Assembly (NCBI RefSeq): GCF_030816965.1
Contig: NZ_JAUSYQ010000002.1
Coordinates: 9,910,001 to 9,974,000, forward strand
Direction: 5' to 3'
Length of the DNA: 64,000 bases
Source: Streptomyces canus
GTDB taxonomy: Bacteria > Actinomycetota > Actinomycetes > Streptomycetales > Streptomycetaceae
Part shown: piece after piece, positions 24,790-32,360 of the stretch
How the letters are laid out: every line of letters begins with the position of its first letter
How positions within the stretch are numbered: the first letter of the stretch is position 1
Notes under the pieces: generated by a model
What the model saw: the letters and a program-made list of their open reading frames with translations, nothing else
The model's database searches: none
What the model was told of the DNA's origin: nothing
Position numbers and translations under genes: made by a program

Positions 24790-24815
24790 GGGTCTCACCT
24801 CCATACGACGACTTC

Positions 24816-24833
24816 ACGGTCCATCAGGACCGT
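24816..24833. promoter_or_regulatory. Inverted repeat upstream of the leader ORF
   Basis: ACGGTCC-ATCA-GGACCGT is a perfect 7-bp inverted repeat with a 4-base spacer, 14 bases upstream of the leader ORF's ribosome-binding site. It could be a repressor site over the promoter or the first hairpin of the leader RNA. Confidence 0.45.
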
Positions 24834-24893
24834 AACAGCGGGGCGCCGCCGTACTCCAACCCTTTTCTGTCGGCGAGCTGGATGGGTTCGTCA

Positions 24894-25050
24894 GGGTGTT
24901 CCGCCAGGGGATCGCTGACCGGGACACGCCGTGCGCTCGTAGCGGCGGTGGAGTCTGCGGCAGAAGCCGGCATGCCGGAGTGGGATCAGGACCTGACTGT
25001 CATGGACCTTGGTGCCCGACAATCCGACGGACAGGGACAGACGCCGTGGC
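24894..25050 (-). mobile_element. IS5-type transposase relic
   Basis: Two conserved parts of IS5-family (DDE) transposases are joined with the middle missing: GLSGTKVHDSQVLIPL, which resembles the SGANxHDSQxLxPL stretch after the second catalytic Asp, and then GFCRRLHRRYERTA, which resembles the terminal CRRLHRRYERKAEHF segment. No terminal inverted repeats are seen. The fragment lies between the acetyltransferase leader and an FMN-binding protein gene, in a stretch with several other gene relics. Confidence 0.65.
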
Positions 25051-25141
25051 GCGGCGGGAGGCGACGGCGGTGAACGCTGGGCCAGGGGGCTTAGGTCCAA
25101 GGTCGGATTCCAATGGACTCCGGCGAGAAGAGAATGAACGG

Positions 25142-25579
25142 GTGACCTCTCCTGCGTTCGATGTGGACACCTTTCTCAGCCAGCCGCTCACCGCGCGCAT
25201 CGCGACCTCTGGCCCGGCGGTGCGACCCGTGTGGTTTCTGTGGGAGGACGGAGCATTTTGGGTCCTTACGGGGCCGTGGGCCAGGCTCTTCGATCAGGTC
25301 AGGTCAAACCCCGGGGTCGCCCTCGTGGTCGACGTCTGTGACATCGAAACAGGCCTTGTCCAGCAGGTGATTGCTCGTGGTGATGCCGAGCTCGTGCCCT
25401 TCGACGCAGCGCGAGGCCGGCGCAAGCTCATCCGTTACCTCGGCGAGGACGAGTCCCGCTGGGACACACGCTTCGTTCACTACCTGTACGACGACCCCGC
25501 GGAGAGGGGCACGACGTGGTTGCGGCTGGTTCCTGACTCCCTCACCGCACAGGATCTGAGCTATTCCGTCACCGCGTGA
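25142..25579 (+). CDS. Pyridoxamine 5'-phosphate oxidase-like FMN-binding protein
   Basis: The 145-residue protein has the split-barrel fold pattern of the PPOX/F420-dependent reductase superfamily: DVDTFLSQPLTARIATSGPA, RPVWFLWEDGAFWVLTGPW, VALVVDVCDIETGLVQQVIA, then RGDAELV. The GTG start is a guess based on where similarity begins; only a weak GAGAAGAG lies upstream, and a three-codon ATG-AAC-GGG-TGA frame overlaps it. Cofactor (FMN, F420 or heme) and substrate are unknown. It appears monocistronic. Confidence 0.75.
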   Translation: MTSPAFDVDTFLSQPLTARIATSGPAVRPVWFLWEDGAFWVLTGPWARLFDQVRSNPGVALVVDVCDIETGLVQQVIARGDAELVPFDAARGRRKLIRYLGEDESRWDTRFVHYLYDDPAERGTTWLRLVPDSLTAQDLSYSVTA

Positions 25580-25607
25580 GCGAGGCCGCCGTCGCCACCC
25601 GGCAGTC

Positions 25608-25905
25608 TTGGTGAGGCCGCTGAACCTCGCCCTTGGATGGACGCGCCGCGACCGCAAGATGCCCTTCGCCCGCATCGCCAACCAGGCGCTCCGGCAAACC
25701 CTGCCCCGCGCCGTCTGCACCGGCATGGGTACCGCATTCATCCTCGCCGCACTGGCCGTCCTCGGCGGCGACGCCCTGACCGACTTCGCCCTCGCCCTCC
25801 TCATCGGCCTCGCAGTGGCGCCTACTCCTCGATGTTCACCGTCACACCGCTGGCCGTCGACGTCACAAGCGCCGCACTGAGCGAGCTGCCGCTTCTGTCG
25901 CGTGG
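25608..25905 (+). pseudogene. C-terminal fragment of a SecD/SecF-type export protein
   Basis: The translation matches the last transmembrane part of SecF-family proteins: KMPFARIANQALRQTLPRAV, CTGMGTAFILAALAVLGGDA, LTDFALALLIGLAV, then in the next frame TYSSMFTVTPLAVDV. The frame shifts at about base 25820, and the first three quarters of the gene are absent. It is a relic, not a functional secF, and no secD lies beside it. Confidence 0.65.
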
Positions 25906-25910
25906 GTCGG

Positions 25911-26609
25911 TCAGGCGGCGGGCTCCAACCGGACACAGCACCGGCCGGGGCTGGGCGACAGACGGGCCGCGTACCCGCTCTCGCCCAGTCCGTGAAGGAC
26001 ACCGCGCAGCAGATGGAGGTTCATGCCGCAGACCGTCTGCGTGTATTCACGGGCCAGGGAGTGGAAGGGACAGTTGCCGAGCACGATGGCGCCTTCTTCG
26101 TGCTGCGGCTCGAACCCGTACCGCTCCAGCAGGTCGAAAAGACTTCCGCTGTCCGGCCCGCCCAACAAGGTGCCGAGCTCTTCGGCCCTGCGGTGCAGCA
26201 CATCCTGCACCGGCGCACCCGTCGCCGCGGATTCCTCCACGGACTGTGCCAGCAGCCGCCCGGCGAGTTCGTAGCGCCGGTCCGGCAGGCTGACCGCGAT
26301 CTGTTTCGCCGAACGCCGGTAGAGCTTGGCGGGCCGGCCCGCCCCCGGACCGGCCCGCCCGCTGCGCCGCTCGTAGACCACGTCGAGCAGGGACTCATCG
26401 GCCAGACGGTCAAGGTGGAACGCTGCGGTCTGCCGCGCCAGACCGAGTGCGGCGGCCGCTTCGTCCCGGCCGACCGGGCCGGGCTGGCGCACCACATGGT
26501 CGTACAGCCTCCTGCGCGTCGGCTCGTCCAGAGCGGCGATGGCGGAGACATCGGCGTCGCGTACTTCCTTCGGGTCGTCCACGAACACCAGTGTAAAACC
26601 AACAGTCAT
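25911..26609 (-). CDS. ArsR/SufR-like regulator with C-terminal cysteine cluster
   Basis: The 232-residue protein has an ArsR-type winged helix (SAIAALDEPTRRRLYDHVVR, then EAAAALGLARQTAAFHLDRL, then RRSGRAGPGAGRPAKLYRR) and a C-terminal domain of the SufR/DeoR-like kind. Four cysteines are placed as GNCPFH, TVCGMN and GRCCVRL, a spacing of C-x13-C-x29-CC, which could bind an Fe-S cluster or metal. It is divergent from a DoxX-like gene. No Shine-Dalgarno precedes the ATG, and an in-frame GTG eight codons later is an alternative start. A palindrome overlaps the start and may be its operator. Confidence 0.8.
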   Translation of the reverse strand: MTVGFTLVFVDDPKEVRDADVSAIAALDEPTRRRLYDHVVRQPGPVGRDEAAAALGLARQTAAFHLDRLADESLLDVVYERRSGRAGPGAGRPAKLYRRSAKQIAVSLPDRRYELAGRLLAQSVEESAATGAPVQDVLHRRAEELGTLLGGPDSGSLFDLLERYGFEPQHEEGAIVLGNCPFHSLAREYTQTVCGMNLHLLRGVLHGLGESGYAARLSPSPGRCCVRLEPAA

Positions 26610-26614
26610 TGACT
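26604..26614. promoter_or_regulatory. AGTCA-T-TGACT palindrome over the regulator start
   Basis: This perfect 5-bp inverted repeat with one central base overlaps the start codon of the ArsR/SufR-like gene and lies 57 bases before the DoxX-like gene. It is a candidate operator for autoregulation of the divergent pair. Confidence 0.4.
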
Positions 26615-26670
26615 AAAGAAGGGGACGGCGCTTCTATAGGTAATGAGAGTTGTCGATAGAAGGAGTCGTC

Positions 26671-27108
26671 ATGACCTCCGCAACCGCAAGAGCCACGTCC
26701 CCCGCCGCCTCGCGGCGTGCGCTGCTGGCCGATCCCGGCTATCAGGCGTTCGTGATCCTGCGCACCGCTTTCACGGTGGCGCCGATCCTGTTCGGGCTGG
26801 ACAAGTTCGCCAACCTGCTCGTGGACTGGCCCGCCTACCTCGCGCCCTGGATCAACGACCTCGTTCCCGGCAGCGCCCAGGCAGCCATGTACGCCGTGGG
26901 CGTGATCGAAGTCGTCGCCGGTATCGCCGTGGGCCTTGCGCCTCGCTTCGGTGCCTGGCTGGTGGCCGGCTGGCTGGTCGGCATCATCGTCAACCTCCTG
27001 ACCATCCCCGACCACTACGACATCGCCCTGCGCGACTTCGGCCTTCTGCTCGCCGCCGTCGCACTCGCCCGCCTGGCCGAGCGCTACCACGGCAAGCGGC
27101 AGCACTGA
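26671..27108 (+). CDS. DoxX-like integral membrane protein
   Basis: The 145-residue protein has four predicted membrane segments: FVILRTAFTVAPILFGLDKF, AAMYAVGVIEVVAGIAVGLA, FGAWLVAGWLVGIIVNLLTI and FGLLLAAVALARLAERY. The LDKFANLL motif after the first helix is typical of DoxX/DUF417-like proteins. AAGGAG lies six bases before the ATG. Its biochemical role is unknown; relatives are linked to thiosulfate, thiol or redox stress. Pairing with a divergent regulator carrying a cysteine cluster fits a redox-responsive unit. Confidence 0.8.
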   Translation: MTSATARATSPAASRRALLADPGYQAFVILRTAFTVAPILFGLDKFANLLVDWPAYLAPWINDLVPGSAQAAMYAVGVIEVVAGIAVGLAPRFGAWLVAGWLVGIIVNLLTIPDHYDIALRDFGLLLAAVALARLAERYHGKRQH

Positions 27109-27287
27109 ACCGGCGCGACCCACGCCGAATTGCGCGCTGAGAGTGAGCGCTCCTGTGGGCGTGGGCTTGCGTGTAAGGATTTTGATCCCCGCTGACGCCC
27201 GTCCCGCCCTCTGCGGGAGCGGACGGGAACATTCGCCACCGCGTTCGGGCGGCGTGGGCGGTACCAGTCCGGCCGTTCGGCCGCGCG

Positions 27288-27968
27288 TCACCTTGAGATG
27301 CGGGCTTCGATGCCGTCGAGCAGGAAGTCCAGGCCGATCCGGAAGGTGTGGTCGGCGTCCAGGTGGGCGGCGTCGCGCACGACCGTGGCCAGCGCGGGGA
27401 ACCGGCCGGTGGCGAAGGTCCGTTCCAGATAGGGCCCGAGCGAGGCCTGCCAGCGCTTCTCGTCCATTCCGGTGGCCCGCTCGGCACGCCGTCCGGCGAT
27501 CTCCCGCCGCACCGCGCCGATCACGTACGCGTCGACCGCGCCAACCACCGGCATGATGTCGTCAAGGCCGAAGCCGTCCAGTGCGGCCACGACGGTCTCG
27601 CCCCTGGCCAGCGCGTGCGGTCCGAGCTGCGGTCGTCCACCGAGCAGGTCCGCGAGCCATTCGTGCTGGTGAGCGGCCTGTCGGGTGGTTTCGGCAAGAG
27701 ACCGCAGCACCTCCCGCCAGTCGTCTCCCAGCGGCTGGATCTCGGCATAGGCCGCATCGACCATCAGGTCGAGCAGCTCCTCCTTGCCGGCGATATAGCT
27801 GTACAGCCGCATCGGCCCGACGCCCAGAGCGGTGGCGACCTTGCGTAGTGACACCGCCTCGAGGCCGTCCGCGTCGGCCAACTGGATCGCCGCTCGCACG
27901 ATCCGCTCCCGGCTCAGTGGGGCCGGGGCGGGTCGATTCGGTGGCTCTGGCCTCTCCCACACCAACAT
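27288..27968 (-). CDS. TetR-family regulator (TetR_C domain)
   Basis: The 226-residue protein has an N-terminal helix-turn-helix, LSRERIVRAAIQLADADGLE then SLRKVATALGVGPMRLYSYI, and the lead-in PAPLSRERIV of the TetR class D-like subgroup. The C-terminal half (LGDDWREVLRSLAETTRQAA to FRIGLDFLLDGIEARI) matches the TetR_C ligand-binding domain of tetracycline-repressor relatives. It is divergent from a TetX-like FAD monooxygenase with palindromic operators between them, so it very probably represses that gene and itself. Confidence 0.9.
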   Translation of the reverse strand: MLVWERPEPPNRPAPAPLSRERIVRAAIQLADADGLEAVSLRKVATALGVGPMRLYSYIAGKEELLDLMVDAAYAEIQPLGDDWREVLRSLAETTRQAAHQHEWLADLLGGRPQLGPHALARGETVVAALDGFGLDDIMPVVGAVDAYVIGAVRREIAGRRAERATGMDEKRWQASLGPYLERTFATGRFPALATVVRDAAHLDADHTFRIGLDFLLDGIEARISR

Positions 27969-27993
27969 ACCGCTGACGATACATTGCCTCGGG

Positions 27994-28025
27994 CGATACA
28001 GTGTATCGATCCGTACAGCGTATCG
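27994..28025. promoter_or_regulatory. TetR operator pair between regulator and monooxygenase
   Basis: CGATACA-G-TGTATCG (27994-28008) is a perfect 7-bp inverted repeat. A second, imperfect copy, CGTACA-G-CGTATCG, follows at 28012-28025, and a half site CGATACA occurs further left at 27977-27983. The pair lies just before the monooxygenase ribosome-binding site GAGGAGG. Confidence 0.75.
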
Positions 28026-28036
28026 AGGAGGTAACC

Positions 28037-29146
28037 ATGACCATCGCCATCGTCGGAGCCGGCCTCGGCGGCCTGGCTCTCGCCCGGGTCCTGCACGTGA
28101 ACGGCATCGGCTCCGTCGTGTACGAACGTGAACCGTCGCGCGGGGCGCGCGGTCAGGGCGGCATGCTCGACATCCACTCCGGTCAGCGGGCGCTGCGCGA
28201 GGCCGGTCTGATCGACCGGTTCTACGCGATTGCCCGTGGTGAAGGTCAGGACATGCGTCTTCTCGAGCCGGATGGCACCCTGTTGCTCCAGGAGGACACA
28301 CCCGACGACGCCCCGCTGGATCGACCCGAGGTCGACCGCGCCGATCTGCGCGACCTGCTGCTGGATTCCCTCCCCGAAGGCGTGGTGCGCTGGGGGCACG
28401 CGTTCGCATCCACCGACAAGGGCCTGTTGCGCTTCGCTGACGGCAGCAGTGCGACGTATGACCTGCTGGTCGGCGCGGACGGTGCGCAGTCCCGGGTCCG
28501 CGCGCTGCTCACCGACGCTCGCCCGGCGCACATCGGCCAGAACGTCGTCGAGATCGGCATTCCCGACATCGACCGCACGCATCCCGACCTCGCGGCGATG
28601 GTCGGGCGCGGCAACTACTGGGTGCTCGGCAACGGAATATCCCTGGGGGCGCAGCGCAACGGCGACGGCCGTGTTCGTATCGGCCTCAGCTTCTACAACA
28701 CCGCCGAGGACTGGTTCACCACCAGCGGCATCCCCTTTGACGACCCGGCCGCCGCCAGGGCGCGGCTGATCGATCTGCTGCCTGGCTGGGACTCACGGGT
28801 CACCGCGCTGATCGCGGCCTGCGACGACACGGTCGTGCCGCGGTCGATCAGCGCTCTCCCGGTGGGCCTGACGTGGCCGTCGACGCCAGACGTCACGCTT
28901 GTCGGAGATGCCGCGCACCTGATGCCACCGGTGGGAGAGGGCGCCAACATGGCGCTGCTCGACGGCGCCCTGCTCGGTCTCGCGCTGGCCGCGCACCCGG
29001 ACGACTTTCACACCGCCGTCGAAGCATACGAACGCGAGATGTTCGAACGCACCAGCGCCGCCGCCAGGATGTCCGCGGACATCCAGGAATTGCTGACGTC
29101 GCCCGATGCCGCCCAGAAAATGCTCGCGTTCTTCCAACCTGGCTGA
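28037..29146 (+). CDS. TetX-like FAD-dependent monooxygenase
   Basis: The 369-residue flavoprotein has the FAD motif MTIAIVGAGLGGLALARVL, the DG motif VGADGAQSRVRALL, and the second FAD motif VTLVGDAAHLMPPVGEGANM, in the order of class A flavin monooxygenases. RGQGGMLDIHSGQRALREAG after the first motif is a stretch shared with TetX-type tetracycline-modifying enzymes. No hydroxylation substrate can be assigned; an antibiotic or aromatic compound is likely. GAGGAGG lies six bases before the ATG. The divergent TetR gene and operators point to drug-inducible expression. Confidence 0.85.
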   Translation: MTIAIVGAGLGGLALARVLHVNGIGSVVYEREPSRGARGQGGMLDIHSGQRALREAGLIDRFYAIARGEGQDMRLLEPDGTLLLQEDTPDDAPLDRPEVDRADLRDLLLDSLPEGVVRWGHAFASTDKGLLRFADGSSATYDLLVGADGAQSRVRALLTDARPAHIGQNVVEIGIPDIDRTHPDLAAMVGRGNYWVLGNGISLGAQRNGDGRVRIGLSFYNTAEDWFTTSGIPFDDPAAARARLIDLLPGWDSRVTALIAACDDTVVPRSISALPVGLTWPSTPDVTLVGDAAHLMPPVGEGANMALLDGALLGLALAAHPDDFHTAVEAYEREMFERTSAAARMSADIQELLTSPDAAQKMLAFFQPG

Positions 29147-29272
29147 AGGCAACCACGACTGTGCCGCACCCGCTCCTGCCTTACGCGCGCGGGCTGCTCC
29201 TGCCACTGTGAAATCTGCAGCGGTGATGGCAGGCAGCGTGCAGTCGCCAGTTCACCCACCAGGAGCGAGAGA

Positions 29273-30364
29273 TCAGTACTCCAGTTCGGGTCGGAGAGGG
29301 CCGCCGACCGCGTGGAGGTGGCGGAGCACCTGGGCGTAGGAATTGAAGAGCCCGGTCTCGTGGTAGGCGATGCCCTGCCGGGCGCAGAAGGAGCGTACGA
29401 GTTTCTGGGCATGGCGCAGTCCGGGCCGCGGCATGGACGGGAACAGGTGGTGCTCGATCTGGTAGTTCAGTCCGCCGAGCGCGAAGTCGGTGAGCCGGTG
29501 GCCGCGGATGTTGCGTGAGGTGAGTACCTGCCGACGCAGGAAGTCGATCCTGTCGTCCTTGCCGAAGATGGCCATGCCCTTGTGGTTGGGAGCGAAGGAG
29601 CAGCCCATGTACAGCCCGAACAGTCCCTGGTGAACGAGGAGGAAGACCACGGCCTGGACGGGGGACAGGACCAGGAACAGGGCGGCGAGGTAGCCGGCGA
29701 CGTGCGCCGTCAGCAGTCCCGCCTCGGTCAGTTTGGCCTTCCGTGAGTGCGCGTTGCCGGTGCGGTCGAGGAGTGCCTGTACGCCGGCGACGTGCAGGGC
29801 GAGTCCTTCCAGGAGCAGCATCGGGAAGAACAGCCAGGCCTGGTGGCGGGCCAGCCAGGCGTACGCCCCGCTGCGGACGCGGGCGTGGTCCTCGGTGAAG
29901 GCGATCGGGCCGTCGGCGATGTCGGGGTCGCGGTCGACGTGGTTGGGGTGGGCGTGGTGCCGGTTGTGCTTGGAGATCCACCAGCCGTAGCTGAGCCCGA
30001 TCAGCAGGTCGGCGTGCACGCGGCCCAGCAGGTTGTTGACGCGCTTGGAGGCGGCGATCTGGTGGTGTCCGGCGTCGTGCCCGATGAACCCGGTCTGGGT
30101 GAACATCACCGCGAGGAAGGCGGCGGTCACGAGCTGCCACCACGACTGCCCGATCAGGGCGAACGCCGTCCATCCGGCGGCCAGCAGAAGCAGGTTCGCG
30201 CCGACCTTGACGGAGTAGTAGCCCGGCCGCCGCCTCAGCAGCCCGCTCTGCTTCACCTCGCGGGACAGCGCGGCGTAATCGCTGCCCCGGCCGCTGGGCG
30301 AGTGTTCCGTCGTCCCTGCGCGGTCCGCCGGCTCGGTGCCCCGGTTGACGGTGTCAGTGGTCAC
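29273..30364 (-). CDS. Membrane fatty acid desaturase
   Basis: This is a membrane di-iron acyl-lipid or acyl-CoA desaturase. The 363-residue protein has the three histidine boxes HDAGHH (96-101), HNRHH (133-137) and QIEHH (about residue 310). Hydrophobic stretches lie at 55-90 and between the second and third boxes (MLLLEGLALHVAGVQALL, HVAGYLAALFLVLSPVQAVV). The Gln in the third box is typical of front-end or delta-5/6-like desaturases, and there is no cytochrome b5 domain. A cold-shock protein remnant lies 127 bases upstream, so a link with cold adaptation of membranes is possible but unproven. Confidence 0.9.
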   Translation of the reverse strand: MTTDTVNRGTEPADRAGTTEHSPSGRGSDYAALSREVKQSGLLRRRPGYYSVKVGANLLLLAAGWTAFALIGQSWWQLVTAAFLAVMFTQTGFIGHDAGHHQIAASKRVNNLLGRVHADLLIGLSYGWWISKHNRHHAHPNHVDRDPDIADGPIAFTEDHARVRSGAYAWLARHQAWLFFPMLLLEGLALHVAGVQALLDRTGNAHSRKAKLTEAGLLTAHVAGYLAALFLVLSPVQAVVFLLVHQGLFGLYMGCSFAPNHKGMAIFGKDDRIDFLRRQVLTSRNIRGHRLTDFALGGLNYQIEHHLFPSMPRPGLRHAQKLVRSFCARQGIAYHETGLFNSYAQVLRHLHAVGGPLRPELEY

Positions 30365-30491
30365 GGTTTTCCTTTCGAACGCGTGGGGGCCGTCGCCGTC
30401 GGCGCGGGGGCAGGGCGCCGGGGCGGGAGAAGCCTGTACGGCAGCAGCGCGAGGCAGGCCCGCGGCACGGGCTGCCTCGGAATCGGGGCCC

Positions 30492-30557
30492 TCAGAACGC
30501 GCGAAACCGATCGGCCTGCATGCCCTTCGGGCCCTGGCCGCCGGTGAACCACTTCAC
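30492..30557 (-). pseudogene. Cold-shock protein with its centre deleted
   Basis: The short frame reads TVKWF at its start, like the GTVKWF opening of CspA proteins, and runs directly into GGQGPKGMQADRFRAF, which resembles their QGQKGPQAD tail. The roughly 45 central residues, with both RNA-binding motifs (KGFGFI and VFVH), are missing. GAAGGA precedes the GTG, so the 21-residue peptide may still be translated. It lies 127 bases upstream of the desaturase gene on the same strand. Confidence 0.55.
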
Positions 30558-30790
30558 GGTTCCTTCTTCAACTACAACCACCCGCTACAACGTCCCTGGC
30601 GCCCGGCAAGTTCCCGGTCGGGCGGGGGAGGGGGTTGGCGACGCCCCGACACGTCGGCTCGGGGACCCGCAGGGGAGTACGGTTGCGGTACCGAGTGCAC
30701 TTCGTACGCCGTCATCCGTTGCGGCGTCGCCCTCGGGGAACGGCATAGGCCGGAGTACATCGCATCCGGCCGGAAGAGAGCCGCACCCGT

Positions 30791-31984
30791 ATGAGTCTGA
30801 TGAGCCTCGGAGTACTCGCCTCCTCCCGCAAGGAGAACGAGTTCCGCCTGCCCTTGCACCCTGCCCACCTCGACCGGATCGCCCCGGACATACGCGAGAG
30901 AATCTTCCTCGAACAGGGCTACGGCGAGCGGTTCGGCGTCCCCGACGATGCGTTGCGACCGCTCGTGGCCGGCCTGCGCTCCCGCGAGCGACTCGTCGCC
31001 GAGAGCGACATCGTGCTGCTGCCCAAGCCGACGCATGACGACATCTCCGCGCTGCGCGAGGGTCAGGTGCTGTGGGGATGGCCGCACTGCGTGCAGGACG
31101 AGAAGATGACCCAGCTCGGCATCGACCGACGGCTGACCCTGATCGCCTGGGAGGCCATGAACCACTGGACCTCCACGGGCGCCTTCAGCGTCCATGTGTT
31201 CCACAAGAACAACGAGCTCGCCGGCTACTGCTCGGTGCTGCACGCCCTCCAGCTCGGCGGGCTGACCGGACACTACGGCCGCCGTCTGCGTGCGGTGGTC
31301 ATCAGCTTCGGCGCCACGGCGCGCGGAGCGGTCACGGGACTGGGCGCCATGGGGGTCACCGACGTCACGGTGCTCACCCAGCGCGCCGCCGCGGCGGTGG
31401 CCTCGCCGATGCCCTCGGTCGTGATGGCCCACTTCGAGGAGCAGGAGGACGATCCGTCGCGCCTGCGGGCGGTCACCGCGGCCGGTTCCAAGCCGCTGGC
31501 GGAGTATCTGGCGGGGTTCGACATCATCGTCAACTGCGTCCTGCAGGACACCGACGCACCGCTCACCTTCGTCACCGACGAGGAACTCGCCCTGTTCCGG
31601 CCGGGCACCTTCTTCGTCGACGTCGCCTGCGACGAGGGCATGGGCTTCACCTTCGCCCGTCCGACCACCTTCGGCGAGCCCATGCACGAAGTGGGTCCGG
31701 GCTGCCACTACTACGCGGTGGATCACAGCCCGTCCCACCTGTGGAACTCCGCCACCTGGGAGATCAGCGAGGCGCTCCTGCCCTACCTGCGCAAGGTCAT
31801 GAGCGGCCCCACGGCATGGGACAGCGACGTCACGATCACCAAGGCCATCGAGATGCGTGACGGCGTCGTCCAGAACCCGAAGATCCTCTCCTTCCAGCAC
31901 CGGGCGGCCGCCTACCCCCACCTCCCCGAGACCTCGGTCCTGGCTTCCATTGCGGCGACGGTCTCCTCCACCCGGCCGACCTGA
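30791..31984 (+). CDS. N5-(carboxyethyl)ornithine synthase-like / alanine dehydrogenase-family protein
   Basis: The 397-residue protein belongs to the alanine dehydrogenase/pyridine nucleotide transhydrogenase superfamily: SLGVLASSRKENEFRLPLHP at the N-terminus, IVLLPKPTHDDI, the dinucleotide-binding region RLRAVVISFGATARGAVTGL, and WNSATWEISEALLPYLR. It resembles N5-(carboxyethyl)ornithine synthases, which join pyruvate to the side-chain amine of ornithine or lysine with NADPH. Alanine dehydrogenase itself is less likely. Two ATGs four codons apart start the frame. It seems to be transcribed alone, with a hairpin terminator about 80 bases downstream. Confidence 0.8.
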   Translation: MSLMSLGVLASSRKENEFRLPLHPAHLDRIAPDIRERIFLEQGYGERFGVPDDALRPLVAGLRSRERLVAESDIVLLPKPTHDDISALREGQVLWGWPHCVQDEKMTQLGIDRRLTLIAWEAMNHWTSTGAFSVHVFHKNNELAGYCSVLHALQLGGLTGHYGRRLRAVVISFGATARGAVTGLGAMGVTDVTVLTQRAAAAVASPMPSVVMAHFEEQEDDPSRLRAVTAAGSKPLAEYLAGFDIIVNCVLQDTDAPLTFVTDEELALFRPGTFFVDVACDEGMGFTFARPTTFGEPMHEVGPGCHYYAVDHSPSHLWNSATWEISEALLPYLRKVMSGPTAWDSDVTITKAIEMRDGVVQNPKILSFQHRAAAYPHLPETSVLASIAATVSSTRPT

Positions 31985-32360
31985 CACGGCACCTGGTTCG
32001 ACAGCGCCGACATCCAACTGCCCCCGTACGGCCGTCCGCGTCGAGGGAGGCCCCTTCAGCCGGCGCCCTACCCGCGCACCTCTGTAGGGCGCGCGGAGGT
32101 CGCCGACCCAGTGGGTCACCGCTTCCGTCCGGGCGACGGCGACCTCGTCGCGGGGCCGGCCGCCCCGCGTGCAGGGCCGCCGGTTCCGGTGCCTCCTGGC
32201 CGCGCGACACGCTCCGCTCTCGTCGAGTAGTCGCCGTCGCAGGAGCGGGGCGGCCGCAGTGACGGGCTCGACGCAGGCGACGACAGGAAGAACCCACGGC
32301 TGGTCACCCGATCGTTCCCCCGCTGCTGCCCCTGTCGGCCAGGGTCCGTTCCGCGGGCTG
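31985..32360. other. Intergenic region between convergent genes
   Basis: I see no gene in this 376-base stretch between the ornithine synthase-like gene and the DUF3592 gene, apart from a hairpin near its start. Base composition is like the coding DNA around it, and short open frames in it lack ribosome-binding sites and family features. Confidence 0.6.
32063..32092. terminator. Hairpin terminator
   Basis: GCGCCCTAC and GTAGGGCGC form a perfect 9-bp stem around a 12-base loop, about 80 bases after the synthase-like gene. No U tract follows. Confidence 0.6.

Noticed and set aside
30791..31984. Calling this gene alanine dehydrogenase.
   Set aside because: The sequence has the superfamily fold, but its N-terminal SSRKENEFRLPLHP pattern and later segments agree better with the carboxyethylornithine synthase group.
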